DNA of 45,306 nt. Origin: an uncultured Bacteroidales bacterium. GTDB lineage: Bacteria > Bacteroidota > Bacteroidia > Bacteroidales > Bacteroidaceae. Below the pieces are notes generated by a model. It searched no databases and was not told the origin of the DNA. It saw only the letters and a list, made by a program, of their open reading frames with translations. The stretch covers positions 1 to 45,306 of the forward strand of contig CACYQI010000014.1 in assembly GCA_902776455.1 (NCBI GenBank), given 5' to 3'. The position numbers were made by a program, and so were the translations under genes. Of this stretch, positions 13,833 through 23,469 are shown piece after piece (the first letter of the stretch is position 1; each line of letters begins with the position of its first letter).

Positions 13833-13863
13833 ATTGATTTTTTAGATTTTTTTTGTACTTTTG
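13833..13863 (+). promoter_or_regulatory. Bacteroidetes-type promoter for the large secreted-protein operon
   Basis: ATTG at 13833-13836, 19 bases, then TACTTTTG at 13856-13863 fits the TTTG / TAnnTTTG pattern. The first start codon is at 14119, so the leader would be nearly 250 bases long, which leaves room for post-transcriptional control. Confidence 0.6.
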
Positions 13864-14118
13864 TCATGTCTTTAATGATTTTTACACATATAACTTAAAA
13901 TAAAACTTGGGCGAAAGTTAATTCACAGATAATTACCAATCAGGGATTATAAGAATAATCACTAACATCTAAAGAGACGAAAGAACGCGATTCATTTCAC
14001 AGATTATTCTTTAACCGAATTAGCGAATGCGTTACCATAGCATCATAATGAATTAAGCATTAATATACGAACACGGATTAAGTGGATTTTAAGCAAACAA
14101 CAAGCAAACCAAATAATT

Positions 14119-17100
14119 ATGAAACACCAACTACTTATCAACTTGCATCGGGTAGCAATCATGCTGCTCGTGGCTTTGAGTTTTACACTCTCATTACAAG
14201 CACAAGATGACTTCGCTTCCATCGACCTCACCTTTACAGCTATAGGCGATGCCCAGACGGTAGAGAGTGTGACGGTGACAAACATTTCCCATCCCGAGAT
14301 TGAACCGATCACGATGAGCGGCACGGATGTCCTGCGACTTGTGAGTTCGGATGTCATCACGCCCATCGAAAACATCAAGGAGGCCAAGGGCATCGCCCAG
14401 CCTATCCTCACACCAAACCCCTCGATGGGTGACGGCACACTCATCTTCGACGCACAGGACGAAGGCCAGGTACGCGTGAGCATCTACAACCAGAGCGGCA
14501 TGCTTCTGGATGCCGCCACGCTGAACGTCTGCAAAGGCCGCAACACGGCTCGCATCCCCTCGCAAGGCACGGGCATTTTCATCGTTCACATTGAGGGCCA
14601 GGGCATTAAGACGAGTACCCGCTGGATATGCGGCGGCTCGAAGTCCTTCAGCGGCATTGCCCTCGGCGGAGCAGCACAATGGGCCGACCGCCCCTTGCCC
14701 ATGAAGTACGAGGAATCGATGCAGACAAGGGCTGCACAGGTGAATGAGCAATTTCTGGAGTTCCACGAGGGCGACATCCTGCGCTTCGACGGCAGGAGTG
14801 GAGAGTTGCGCACCATCATGCACATGTCTCCCAAAGTATCTGGTTCCGTGTGCATCGACTTGTTCCGTTGCCAAGACGCCAACGGCTACAACTATCCCAT
14901 CGTCCGCTCCGGCAACATGCTTTGGATGTTGGAGGACCTTCGCCCCGTGGCGATGCCAGGCATTACCAGAACCGGCATGGTTACACTCTGGAAGTCCAAA
15001 GTCGACAAGGAGCCTGCTATATTCGTTTCCCAGGGCAGGGCTTACTATAATCTTCAGGCCGCCCGCATGGCTCTGCCCGAAGGTTGGCACTTGCCTTCCG
15101 TCGATGAGTTTAGTGATTACATCTTCTATGGACTTCATACCTCGGTGCAATGGCCACACGAAGATTTCCCGGTGTACACGGCCTACGGGATAGCCGACTT
15201 CTTGAAGGACCGCAGCTACGACTGGGACAGAGGCTATTTGCGCGAAGGCCTTGATTCCATCCATCTGCAACTGCGCCCCAACGGCTACGTTGATGCCGAC
15301 GGTAAAATAGTTGGAGTCGGTGAGACGGGCGCATGGCTTCTCCGCAATACCATCAAACACGGACATCCCGCAACCTTCGAAGTTGTTAAAAGCCATCATA
15401 GATTAGACTTTGGCGTTGAGCACGAAAAGAATATGGGCTTCACGGTTCGCGGCTGCTGCCCTGCTCCCACCGAGTATGAGGCAGTATTAAATAAATTCTT
15501 TATAGGGCAGGATGAGGGCAATCCACCAATGCATGTAGTCAACGGCCCGCTTGGTCAGTACTACACCTTCGGACCAGAGCGTTTCAGCGTATTCTTCGAC
15601 TACGGAGGCTTGTTGCATGCCACCGACGACCAACCCCTGCGCGAACAGCGTTCAGCCATACTCAATAAGGGACTTGATGACTATAACTCGGAGGTCTGGA
15701 TGTGCCAGAAGAAGCAGTTTGTGCCATTGGACGTGAATGGAGCCGACAGCAAGCACCATCTGCGCAAAGTGACTTCCCAGGTTAATGCCTACGGCTACGA
15801 GAATGTGGTCTATGCCAGCTGGAGCCAGCCCTTCAAGGTACACCTTTCGCCCACCATTTCCGGCAGCGAAGGAGTGGTGTATATCTCTATATTCGGCGAT
15901 GCCGACCACAATCACGAAATGCTGGTCAACAAAGCCCCGCTACTGGATGCAGATGGCAGCGAATACATCTGGCAAATGCCAACATCAGGGTTTTCCAGCG
16001 ATGGCCCGTGGACAATTGAAGTACCGAACGGCTCTTATTTGTCCGATTTCCTGTACCAACACTATGCCCGTGCCTTCAACATCAACTGCATTCAGGACAT
16101 GACAGGCGACGGAGTGGACGAAATCGTGATGAACGTAGGTCACACGATAGCCATCTTCGACGGTGTTACGCTCCGCCGCATCCACCAGAGGAGCAATTTC
16201 AAGAGCGTATGTACGCGCTTCGATGTGGCGGACGTGAATGCCGACGGCTACGAGGACATCGTGGTAGCGACTTCCGATGCCAAGGACTATACATGGATGT
16301 ATATCTACGACAAGGGAGACATTGATCAAAATCCCATCTATTACCAGAAAACCCCAATACACTCCAGGTACTGCGACATAAAGGTGGGCTACATGAGCGG
16401 TAACAAAATGCCCGAAATTGCCATTCTCATGCGTGGAGGCACAAACAACAGTAATGGCACCTTGAACACTTTAAATTATTATGGCAACCTCGAAGTGTTA
16501 CGCATGTATTACAACAGCAACAATCAACTCCAGGCAAACCAGATTTTATTGACGAAGGTCGATTGTTTTACAGACAGAAATACGTTGACTGACGTTAGAG
16601 GACTTACAGGTAACATGAATCTGGTGTTCGGCTATTTCCGTGGCCACAGTTACAACCAGGACCTGATTGTGGGTGACGGCCTCTGGCGTTGGGACATTAA
16701 TCAGAACAAACCTGTCTATCAGTTCCAGATGCTGCCGGAAACCAGGGCTGACTACAATATGGGTTCAAGTAAAACAATTTTCTTTTGCAGCACCATCTCC
16801 GCAGATGCCATTGTAGCCGTGCAGACAGCAAAGAACGACAAGGAATCCCTCATGTTCTTCTTGGACCGTTATCCCTATACTGGAAGCACGGCACCTCGTA
16901 CATCTTCCACACTGGTGGAGCGCTGGCTGGCAGATGACGGCAAGACCGTGAAGACAAACTGGTCGCTATGTTCCTCTCTCTGCGGATGGGGCAATTTGCA
17001 GTCCACAAGAATCATGAGTACTGGAAATGATATAGAAGAGCTTGCCCATCCCGTAATCTGCAAGTTTGCCGACCGCGACATGACCAAGCACTTTGAGTAC

Positions 17101-18078
17101 GTCGGCCATGAGCAATCGTTGAGCGAGCCTATCATCTATGCCGTCGTTGCCGCTGCGCCCTACTATACCGCTGCAGGCTACGACAATGCCGACACCACAT
17201 GGGGCAAGACCGAATCGACAAGCGATAGCGAACTCAAATCCGACAAATGGGGCGGCTCGGTCATTGTGGGATACGAGTATGAATTCAGTATGCCTTTCTT
17301 CAGCTCCGTGAATGCGGGTGTGGAGTTTACGGCAAAGGTCGGAGCGTCATACTCCGCAGCCACCGGAGAAGAGACCGTCGTGTCGTATGGCAACAGCTTC
17401 GGCTCCGGAGCGGAACATCAAGTGCTGATGAAGGCAACGCTCTACGACACCTATACCTATAGGATTGTGGACAGCGGCGACCCCGACGACCTCGGCATGA
17501 CCTTCCGAGTGTCCATGCCCGGCACAAGTTCCTTTATCAACATAAGTCTTCGAGACTATGTGCAGATGATGGGCAACAGCTGGGATGTGGCCAGGCCACA
17601 GGACGTGCTTACCTCAACACCGGGCGACCCCTGGAGCTACCCGAACAACTACAACAGCTTCCCCTATGCCATCAGGGGAAACAATAACTATCCATTCCTG
17701 ATAGGTAGGATAGGTGGCAGCGAAGAGAGCCAGATTGTAGGCACAGGCCTCGGCTCCAAATCCACACGCACCATCAGTCTGGAGAAGTATGTATCCGAGA
17801 CAAAGACCGTGGAGTTTAACGTAGAGACCGAGCTTGTGGGAAAAGTAAACGGCGTGAAGGCAGGCGTGGGTGTCGGCTACGGCAACAGCAACGAGACGAC
17901 GCGCACCATCGGCTCTGAACTGAACGTGTCAGGCACCGTGCCAGGCGTGCCCAACAACGCAGGCCCGCAGTTCTATTGGAATCTCGTCTGGTACTATGTA
18001 AGGCAAGGCGACAATGTATATCCCGTTGTGAACTACGTCGTGTCGAACAAGCAAAGACCTGATGGATTAAACAATTAA
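14119..18078 (+). CDS. Large secreted multidomain protein (FISUMP-like domain, VCBS-like repeats)
   Basis: A 1319-residue protein with signal peptide (AIMLLVALSFTLSLQAQ). Residues about 85-170 (ITPNPSMGDGTLIF...GQVRVSIYNQSGMLL...GTGIFIVHIEG) resemble a type IX secretion sorting domain, oddly near the N-terminus. Residues about 250-450 match the Fibrobacter succinogenes major paralogous domain: DANGYNYPIVRSGNMLWMLEDLR, LPEGWHLPSVDEFSDY, GFTVRGCC. About 650-740 carry FG-GAP/VCBS-like calcium-loop repeats (DMTGDGVDEIVMNV, DVNADGYEDIVVAT). The last 300 residues are Ser/Thr/Gly-rich alternating strands (GVEFTAKVGASYSAATGEETVVSYG) reminiscent of beta-pore-forming or adhesin modules; this last point is inference. 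It is probably exported to the surface. The 684-aa gene follows after 26 bases. Confidence 0.85.
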   Translation: MKHQLLINLHRVAIMLLVALSFTLSLQAQDDFASIDLTFTAIGDAQTVESVTVTNISHPEIEPITMSGTDVLRLVSSDVITPIENIKEAKGIAQPILTPNPSMGDGTLIFDAQDEGQVRVSIYNQSGMLLDAATLNVCKGRNTARIPSQGTGIFIVHIEGQGIKTSTRWICGGSKSFSGIALGGAAQWADRPLPMKYEESMQTRAAQVNEQFLEFHEGDILRFDGRSGELRTIMHMSPKVSGSVCIDLFRCQDANGYNYPIVRSGNMLWMLEDLRPVAMPGITRTGMVTLWKSKVDKEPAIFVSQGRAYYNLQAARMALPEGWHLPSVDEFSDYIFYGLHTSVQWPHEDFPVYTAYGIADFLKDRSYDWDRGYLREGLDSIHLQLRPNGYVDADGKIVGVGETGAWLLRNTIKHGHPATFEVVKSHHRLDFGVEHEKNMGFTVRGCCPAPTEYEAVLNKFFIGQDEGNPPMHVVNGPLGQYYTFGPERFSVFFDYGGLLHATDDQPLREQRSAILNKGLDDYNSEVWMCQKKQFVPLDVNGADSKHHLRKVTSQVNAYGYENVVYASWSQPFKVHLSPTISGSEGVVYISIFGDADHNHEMLVNKAPLLDADGSEYIWQMPTSGFSSDGPWTIEVPNGSYLSDFLYQHYARAFNINCIQDMTGDGVDEIVMNVGHTIAIFDGVTLRRIHQRSNFKSVCTRFDVADVNADGYEDIVVATSDAKDYTWMYIYDKGDIDQNPIYYQKTPIHSRYCDIKVGYMSGNKMPEIAILMRGGTNNSNGTLNTLNYYGNLEVLRMYYNSNNQLQANQILLTKVDCFTDRNTLTDVRGLTGNMNLVFGYFRGHSYNQDLIVGDGLWRWDINQNKPVYQFQMLPETRADYNMGSSKTIFFCSTISADAIVAVQTAKNDKESLMFFLDRYPYTGSTAPRTSSTLVERWLADDGKTVKTNWSLCSSLCGWGNLQSTRIMSTGNDIEELAHPVICKFADRDMTKHFEYVGHEQSLSEPIIYAVVAAAPYYTAAGYDNADTTWGKTESTSDSELKSDKWGGSVIVGYEYEFSMPFFSSVNAGVEFTAKVGASYSAATGEETVVSYGNSFGSGAEHQVLMKATLYDTYTYRIVDSGDPDDLGMTFRVSMPGTSSFINISLRDYVQMMGNSWDVARPQDVLTSTPGDPWSYPNNYNSFPYAIRGNNNYPFLIGRIGGSEESQIVGTGLGSKSTRTISLEKYVSETKTVEFNVETELVGKVNGVKAGVGVGYGNSNETTRTIGSELNVSGTVPGVPNNAGPQFYWNLVWYYVRQGDNVYPVVNYVVSNKQRPDGLNN

Positions 18079-18104
18079 ACATTATTACATTTACACATAT
18101 AGCA

Positions 18105-20159
18105 ATGAAAACAAAATTATTAACTCTTTTAGTGGCGATGTTTGTCTTTGCAGAAAGCGCAAAGGCTGATTTCGATTTTACACACTTTTCGATTAATTTC
18201 TATGCTCAGCATTTGACTCATCGTGACAATTATGATTTTTCTTTCTCAAAAACCGGTGCAGAAGATGTGAAGATTGAAGAACCGGTAACTTCATTAGAAG
18301 TCACACAAATATACGTGGATTACAATCGTCCCGAATGCAAATACGAAGAACAACTGTCTAAACTCAAGTTTTGGTACACAGTGTATAACACTCAGGACGG
18401 CGGCCCGTCAGAAAACAGTGTATGGAAATCCATTGATTTTCACGTAAATGAATCTGGCATTATCCCCACATCCTACATTCACCAAGAAATCAGCAAAGGG
18501 GAATGGCTCAGACATGACACGCCAAAGACCATAATGTTCTATGTTGAGGGAAAGGACCGGATGGGTAATACCCGCAGCTACAACAATGGCGGAGAAAACT
18601 ACAAACTGAACTTCACCGTTGCCAAAAGTGATAATATAATTAAGTTCTGTGAGGAAGATTTAACACCAGGTTTACGTTTTCGCTATTACGTCAACCGCGA
18701 AGAATGGCATGGTGCAAAAATTTACTTTAATGATGATGGAAGTTTTTCAACGAATGATAATGATGGAGTCATGCCCGCACCAGATGATTTTGGGAAAATC
18801 TCTTCTCTATTCTTATATGAAACCCATATCATATTCGACTGTGCCGAAGACCTTGGACTGAATGACACAGATGCAAGTTTCTGGTACAAGGTCTATGAGG
18901 AAGGTCACGGAAACGATGTGGACTGGAATAAACTGGATCTTGATGAGTATTATAACACTCATGACAAACATATACATGCTTCCATTTCCGATTTTGATGG
19001 GAATCCTTCGATAAACTTGACAGAAGGTTTGGAACTGAACAAGAACTATGTGTTCGAAGTGTATTATCAGGTCATTGCCGACGAGAAATGTTACACCCTT
19101 GGCAAAAAGGAAAACGAAGGTACCAAGTTCAAGTTCACCACCAGAACTGCGCAGATAATAGAGGGACCCATCAAGAGCATGATGCTGGCATACAGTCTGG
19201 GTAACAATGACGTGGTGTATCAGGAGATGCCGGAAAGCGAATTCCCGGAAGTAATCTTGCAAGAGCCAATATCATCCTTCAAAATCTATGGCGGCGAGGC
19301 GGTGACTGATGACAGGATACAGAATCTTGAGTTGCTTACCACGGTTATAGAAGAAGATAATCAAGACAATAATGTTTGGCAAGTGATTCCTTTCACCGAC
19401 AATGGCTTCGGCATGTGGACAATCGAATTGCCCGAGCCAAGAGAACTCATGCGGGAAAGATGGCTGGATGAGCACAAGAGAATAACCTATGTGCTAACCG
19501 TTGAGGGAACAGACCAAAATGGCAACCCCGTCACTCTCGACAACGGTGGAGAGGGCTACAAGTTCACGTTCACTTGCTGCCCAGATACCGCCAGAGGCAT
19601 AAAGGACTTTAGGCTGAGAGTTGACGCTAACGGCGAAGAAGGCCCCTTGGACATGCCTGTCTCTGGTGCCGAATGGGCACAAATACCACTCCCATTATAT
19701 TCCTTTAAGATACTGAAGGCGGAAGCCAACACATACAAGCCAATGAAGTCTGTCACCTTCTTCTATACCTTATTCAACACAGCCGACGGTGTCAGCTTTG
19801 ACCAAGATGCTTGGATGACAAGCGACCTCGTTCATCAGGGCAACAACTACTGGGCCATCGACATATACAAGGAACTCATCGATGAGGAATGGCTCCTCCA
19901 GAACTTGAAGACGAATAAGACCTTCCAGTTCTTCCTCCGGGCAGAAGATGAAGAGGGAAACGAATACTTCTACAACAACGACGACAAGTTCTACATATTC
20001 TCCTTCAACCTCGACGATGCCGACGGCATCAATGAAATTGAAAGTGGAAATTTGAAAGTTGAAAAAGAGGAAACCATCTTCAACCTCGCCGGACAACGAC
20101 TTCAAAAGCCTCAAAAGGGCATCAACATCATTGGCGGCAAAAAGATGCTGGTGAAATAA
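18105..20159 (+). CDS. Secreted repeat protein with Prevotella-type C-terminal tail, 684 aa
   Basis: A signal peptide (MKTKLLTLLVAMFVFAESAKA) is followed by four related units of about 150-160 residues. Each has a YT(V/L)xNTxDG-like strand pair, a W followed by an IDxxxx segment, a WL...KTxxFxxxxEGxDxxGNxxxxxNGG motif and a YKxxFTxx end, suggesting tandem beta-sandwich domains. The C-terminus IFNLAGQRLQKPQKGINIIGGKKMLVK is the short tail common on Prevotella secreted proteins and linked to type IX export. The gene is more AT-rich than its upstream partner. It is probably the second gene of a two-gene operon with the 1319-aa protein, and the two may form a surface complex. Confidence 0.8.
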   Translation: MKTKLLTLLVAMFVFAESAKADFDFTHFSINFYAQHLTHRDNYDFSFSKTGAEDVKIEEPVTSLEVTQIYVDYNRPECKYEEQLSKLKFWYTVYNTQDGGPSENSVWKSIDFHVNESGIIPTSYIHQEISKGEWLRHDTPKTIMFYVEGKDRMGNTRSYNNGGENYKLNFTVAKSDNIIKFCEEDLTPGLRFRYYVNREEWHGAKIYFNDDGSFSTNDNDGVMPAPDDFGKISSLFLYETHIIFDCAEDLGLNDTDASFWYKVYEEGHGNDVDWNKLDLDEYYNTHDKHIHASISDFDGNPSINLTEGLELNKNYVFEVYYQVIADEKCYTLGKKENEGTKFKFTTRTAQIIEGPIKSMMLAYSLGNNDVVYQEMPESEFPEVILQEPISSFKIYGGEAVTDDRIQNLELLTTVIEEDNQDNNVWQVIPFTDNGFGMWTIELPEPRELMRERWLDEHKRITYVLTVEGTDQNGNPVTLDNGGEGYKFTFTCCPDTARGIKDFRLRVDANGEEGPLDMPVSGAEWAQIPLPLYSFKILKAEANTYKPMKSVTFFYTLFNTADGVSFDQDAWMTSDLVHQGNNYWAIDIYKELIDEEWLLQNLKTNKTFQFFLRAEDEEGNEYFYNNDDKFYIFSFNLDDADGINEIESGNLKVEKEETIFNLAGQRLQKPQKGINIIGGKKMLVK

Positions 20160-20167
20160 CAAATAAA

Positions 20168-20346
20168 GTGAACTCGACGAAAAATAATTTATGACAAATT
20201 CATGGGGCATTTGTGGCAATTCGCTTTATCTTTAACATATAATTGCCATGAATTGCCCATGAATTTCCACAAACTATTATTCAAGATAATTCATGGGGCA
20301 TTTATGGCAATTTGTGTTTATCTTTAACATCTAATTGCCATGAATT
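20168..20346. repeat. Dispersed inverted repeat (CATGGCAATT family), copies 2 and 3
   Basis: Copy 2 (20168-20265) and copy 3 (20288-20346) share AATTCATGGGGCATTT.TGG, CAATT, TTTATCTTTAACAT and AATTGCCATGAATT with each other and, in part, with 12655-12727. The arms form a long hairpin. The pair lies between the stop codons of the converging secreted-protein operon and pcrA, where it may act as a bidirectional terminator. Confidence 0.8.
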
Positions 20347-20427
20347 TCCATTAATTGTTTGTCTTCGAATGCACGTTGAATTAGATGATTACTGTCTGTC
20401 ATCTAACTATTGGTGTCCGGTAAAGAT

Positions 20428-22830
20428 TCAAGAGATGCATTGGAGCTTGGCGAAGCGGAGCATGAGAACTTTCGTGCCGGCATTCTCGAATGCAACTGTG
20501 GCCTTGGCGTCAATGCCGGTGCCTTCGATGGCTTGAACTACGCCTCGACCGAAGCGCTCGTGAAGGACGGCGGTGCCGACAGACAAGGTTTCTCCTCTAC
20601 CCTCATGGGTCTCAACGAAGGAAGGCTTTCTTTCCTCCTTCCGAGGCTTCCCGAAGGAAGGCTTCCTTTGCTGTGACAGGCCCTCTCCCTCGGAGGAGAT
20701 GGAGAGGGGACGGATAGGCTTCGGGGAAGACGGGATGGGGCTGTGTTTGGGAGATGGGGATTTCTGCTGAGTTCCAAAATACTCTTGTGGTATCTCGCGA
20801 AGGAAGCGGCTGGGACTGGAGTATTCCATCTTGCCGTTGCGGAAACGCGACTTGGCGTAGGTGAGCACCACTTGGCGTTCAGCTCTGGTCAGGGCGACGT
20901 AGAAGAGACGACGCTCTTCCTCAAGCTGGCGGGGGGATTCGGTTGTCATCTCGCTGGGAAAGAGTCCTTCCTCGAGACCTGCTATGATGACAAAGGGGAA
21001 CTCCAGTCCTTTGGCAGAATGGATGGTCATCATGTTGACTTGATCGGCATCCCCAGCGGTGCGGGTGCGGTCGAAGTCGGTGGCGAGGCTGGCCATTTGC
21101 AGGTAGTCGCCAATGGAAGTTCCGAGTCCCTGCTCTTGATTGTCGCTGACAAAAGCACCGATTCCATCCACCATTTCCTGCAGGTTCTCCTGCTTCGAAA
21201 GGTCCTCGGGGTCGCGTCCGCTGAAGATGTAATCCTGCAATCCGCTTTCCTTCGCAATCCGCAGGGCAAGGGTGTAGGCATCGTCGGTAGCGACACTTTG
21301 ATGGAAACCGTCTATCATGTCGCGGAAGTCCGTGAGACGCTTCAAGGTACCGGCATTGAAGCCGAGAGACACATCCCGGCCTTCCCTTAAAGGGAAAGAC
21401 CCCTCTATATCTTCCCTTAAAGGGGAGGCTATTTCCCTCCCTTTAAGAGAGGGTCGTGGTGGGTCTTTCTCCCCCATTAAGGGGGAGTTAGAGAGGCTTT
21501 CCAACACTTCCCAAACCGTCATCCCTGCCTCTGCTGCGGCGACAAAGAGCTTCCTGACTGTAGTGTCGCCGATGCCACGGGCAGGCTTGTTAATGATGCG
21601 GCGCAAGGACTCCTCGTCGTAAGGATTAACTGCAAGACGAAGGTAGCAAAGCATGTCCTTGATTTCTTCTCGCTGATAGAACGACATGCCCGAATAGATG
21701 CGATAGGGTACACGGCCAGCAAGGAAACCGTCTTCTATCTTGCGGCTCTGTGCATTGGTACGATAGAGCACGGCGATGTCCTTGTATGGAAGACCCGACT
21801 GATGGGCTTTCTTCACTTCACGAAGTATGATGTTGGCTTCGTCGATGTCGCTATAGGCGGAGAAGAGAACGATGGGGTTGCCCACTTCTTTCTCGCTGTA
21901 CACGTTCTTGGCTATCTGTCCGCGATTGTAGCGAATGAGGCTTCCGGCGGCGTTGACGATGGTTTGCGTGGAGCGGTAGTTGCGTTCGAGCTTGAAGAGG
22001 CGCACGCCGAGATAAGTTTCCTGAAAGTGGAGGATGTTGTCGATGTTTGCTCCGCGAAAGCCGTAGATGCTCTGTGCATCGTCGCCGACGACACAGACGC
22101 GTTGCCTGCGGTCGGTGAGCTGACGGATTATCTGGTGCTGAGCGAAGTTGGTGTCCTGATACTCATCGACGAGCACGAAGTGGAAGCGATCCTGCCAAGC
22201 AGCCGCCACTTCGGGATGTTGTTCGAAGAGGAGCCATGTGTTGAGCAGCAAGTCGTCAAAGTCCATCGCGTTGGCCTGCTTGCACCGTTCCTGATAGCGT
22301 TTGTATATCTCTGGAGTAAGCATACGGCGCATGTAGTCGTCGCTCTCACGGAACTCGCGCACAGAAGCATAGCCGGAAGGCAGGACGAGGTGGTTCTTGG
22401 CTGCTGAGATGCGATTTTGTATGGCACTTGGTTTATAGACCTTCTCGTCGAGTTGCATCTCGCGGATGATGAGTTTGAGCAAGCTCAGGCTGTCGGACGA
22501 GTCGTAGATGGTGTAGTTGTCGTCGTAGCCTAAACGATTCCCTTCGACGCGAAGGATGCGGGCAAAGATGCTGTGGAAGGTGCCCATCCAGAGCTTTGCG
22601 GCTTTCTCGGGCGAAACGAGGGCGGCTATGCGCTCTCGCATCTCGCGTGCAGCCTTATTGGTAAAGGTGAGTGCAAGGATGTTCCAAGGCTGCATTCCTT
22701 GCTCGAGCAGGTAAGCTATCTTATAGGTGAGGACACGCGTCTTACCGCTGCCAGCACCGGCTATGACCAGAGAAGGAGCATCGATGCAGAGTACAGCCTC
22801 GCGCTGACTTTCATTCAAATCATAATTCAT
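20428..22830 (-). CDS. pcrA: UvrD/PcrA-type superfamily 1 DNA helicase, 800 aa
   Basis: The start MNYDLNESQREAVLCIDAPSLVIAGAGSGKT contains the Q motif and Walker A of UvrD/PcrA. VDEYQDTNFAQ is motif II, VVGDDAQSIYGFRGA motif III, LERNYRS motif IV, TIHSAKGLEFPFVII motif V and LFYVALTRAERQV motif VI. A Tudor-like tail (FGRGVVQAIEG) closes the protein. It unwinds DNA 3'-5' in nucleotide excision and mismatch repair and clears replication blocks. Residues about 443-487 and about 690-740 contain proline/glycine inserts (SPLMGEKDPPRPSLKGRE..., KPSFGKPRKEERKPSF) encoded by palindromic GC-rich repeats. They lengthen the protein in less conserved parts, and all helicase motifs are intact. Confidence 0.95.
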   Translation of the reverse strand: MNYDLNESQREAVLCIDAPSLVIAGAGSGKTRVLTYKIAYLLEQGMQPWNILALTFTNKAAREMRERIAALVSPEKAAKLWMGTFHSIFARILRVEGNRLGYDDNYTIYDSSDSLSLLKLIIREMQLDEKVYKPSAIQNRISAAKNHLVLPSGYASVREFRESDDYMRRMLTPEIYKRYQERCKQANAMDFDDLLLNTWLLFEQHPEVAAAWQDRFHFVLVDEYQDTNFAQHQIIRQLTDRRQRVCVVGDDAQSIYGFRGANIDNILHFQETYLGVRLFKLERNYRSTQTIVNAAGSLIRYNRGQIAKNVYSEKEVGNPIVLFSAYSDIDEANIILREVKKAHQSGLPYKDIAVLYRTNAQSRKIEDGFLAGRVPYRIYSGMSFYQREEIKDMLCYLRLAVNPYDEESLRRIINKPARGIGDTTVRKLFVAAAEAGMTVWEVLESLSNSPLMGEKDPPRPSLKGREIASPLREDIEGSFPLREGRDVSLGFNAGTLKRLTDFRDMIDGFHQSVATDDAYTLALRIAKESGLQDYIFSGRDPEDLSKQENLQEMVDGIGAFVSDNQEQGLGTSIGDYLQMASLATDFDRTRTAGDADQVNMMTIHSAKGLEFPFVIIAGLEEGLFPSEMTTESPRQLEEERRLFYVALTRAERQVVLTYAKSRFRNGKMEYSSPSRFLREIPQEYFGTQQKSPSPKHSPIPSSPKPIRPLSISSEGEGLSQQRKPSFGKPRKEERKPSFVETHEGRGETLSVGTAVLHERFGRGVVQAIEGTGIDAKATVAFENAGTKVLMLRFAKLQCIS
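21376..21500 (-). repeat. In-frame palindromic element inside pcrA
   Basis: A run of CCCTTAAAGGG-type palindromes (CCCTTAAAGGGA, CCCTTAAAGGGG, CCCTTTAAGAGAGGG, CCCCCATTAAGGGGG) lies in frame in the helicase and encodes LKGRE/PLREGR peptides. A related run is near 20590-20720. The same sequence type is intergenic at 32291 and 34650, and coding in rlmD at 40305. Confidence 0.8.
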
Positions 22831-22917
22831 AATTCACAATTCGTAATTGGGGGAACGAGTCATTTGCGGCCGCAAGAACAACTAAACCTTAATCTTTAAT
22901 CCCTAATCTTTAATCCT

Positions 22918-23469
22918 TTATAAACACATATATTCAAGGCATTGCCAGCAGAACGAGAGGACAATGGCAAAGGGGATGGCGAGAGGATGGCTGCGGATGC
23001 CGTAAGTGAGCATTCTGGTCCAAGGCTTGAGGCTCGTGTGTCCGTAGCAAAGGCAGAAGACGATGAACGAGAACCAGCCGAGGAAGAGCGAGCCATCGAG
23101 AAAGGGACTTCCGGCAAGGCCTCCTGTGATGCTGAGCAACGGACTGCCCGGCCAAACTGCTGCAAGCACAATGGCGACAAGCACGATGGCATAGACTGCG
23201 AGGCAACGATAGAAGCGCGGCTGTCGAAATGTCTTTCCCAAAGGAAGCAGACTCTCCTTTATTGCGCCCTGCATCATCAGACAACAGATGGCAAACATCA
23301 CGAGTCGGCTGTGTAGGCAGTCGCTTGCATGACGGAAGAGCCAACGCATTCCTTCTTCGTCGAGAATGCTTCGGCAAGGGGCGCCCAAAGCCGAGAGTAC
23401 CCACGAGAGGAACGGCAACAGGGCAGCAAGCACAAGCAGAATGGTGAAGTTGCGTTCGTTACTGCTCAT
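22918..23469 (-). CDS. Small multi-span membrane protein
   Basis: The start at 23469 (MSSNERNFTILLVLAALLPFLSWVLSALG) is chosen because it overlaps the response-regulator stop by 11 bases and begins right at the first membrane helix; upstream in-frame codons lie inside the regulator gene. The 183 residues hold about five hydrophobic helices, including SRLVMFAICCLMMQG, AVYAIVLVAIVLAAVWPGSPLL and GWFSFIVFCLCYGH. The GSPLLSITGGLAGSPF segment faintly recalls AbgT-type transporters, but the protein is much too short for a full one. Function unknown. It is cotranslated with the two-component genes. Confidence 0.7.
   Translation of the reverse strand: MSSNERNFTILLVLAALLPFLSWVLSALGAPCRSILDEEGMRWLFRHASDCLHSRLVMFAICCLMMQGAIKESLLPLGKTFRQPRFYRCLAVYAIVLVAIVLAAVWPGSPLLSITGGLAGSPFLDGSLFLGWFSFIVFCLCYGHTSLKPWTRMLTYGIRSHPLAIPFAIVLSFCWQCLEYMCL

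Noticed and set aside
14194-15399. 401-codon minus-strand frame opposite the 1319-aa gene
   Set aside because: Antisense shadow. The plus-strand frame has a signal peptide and recognisable domains.
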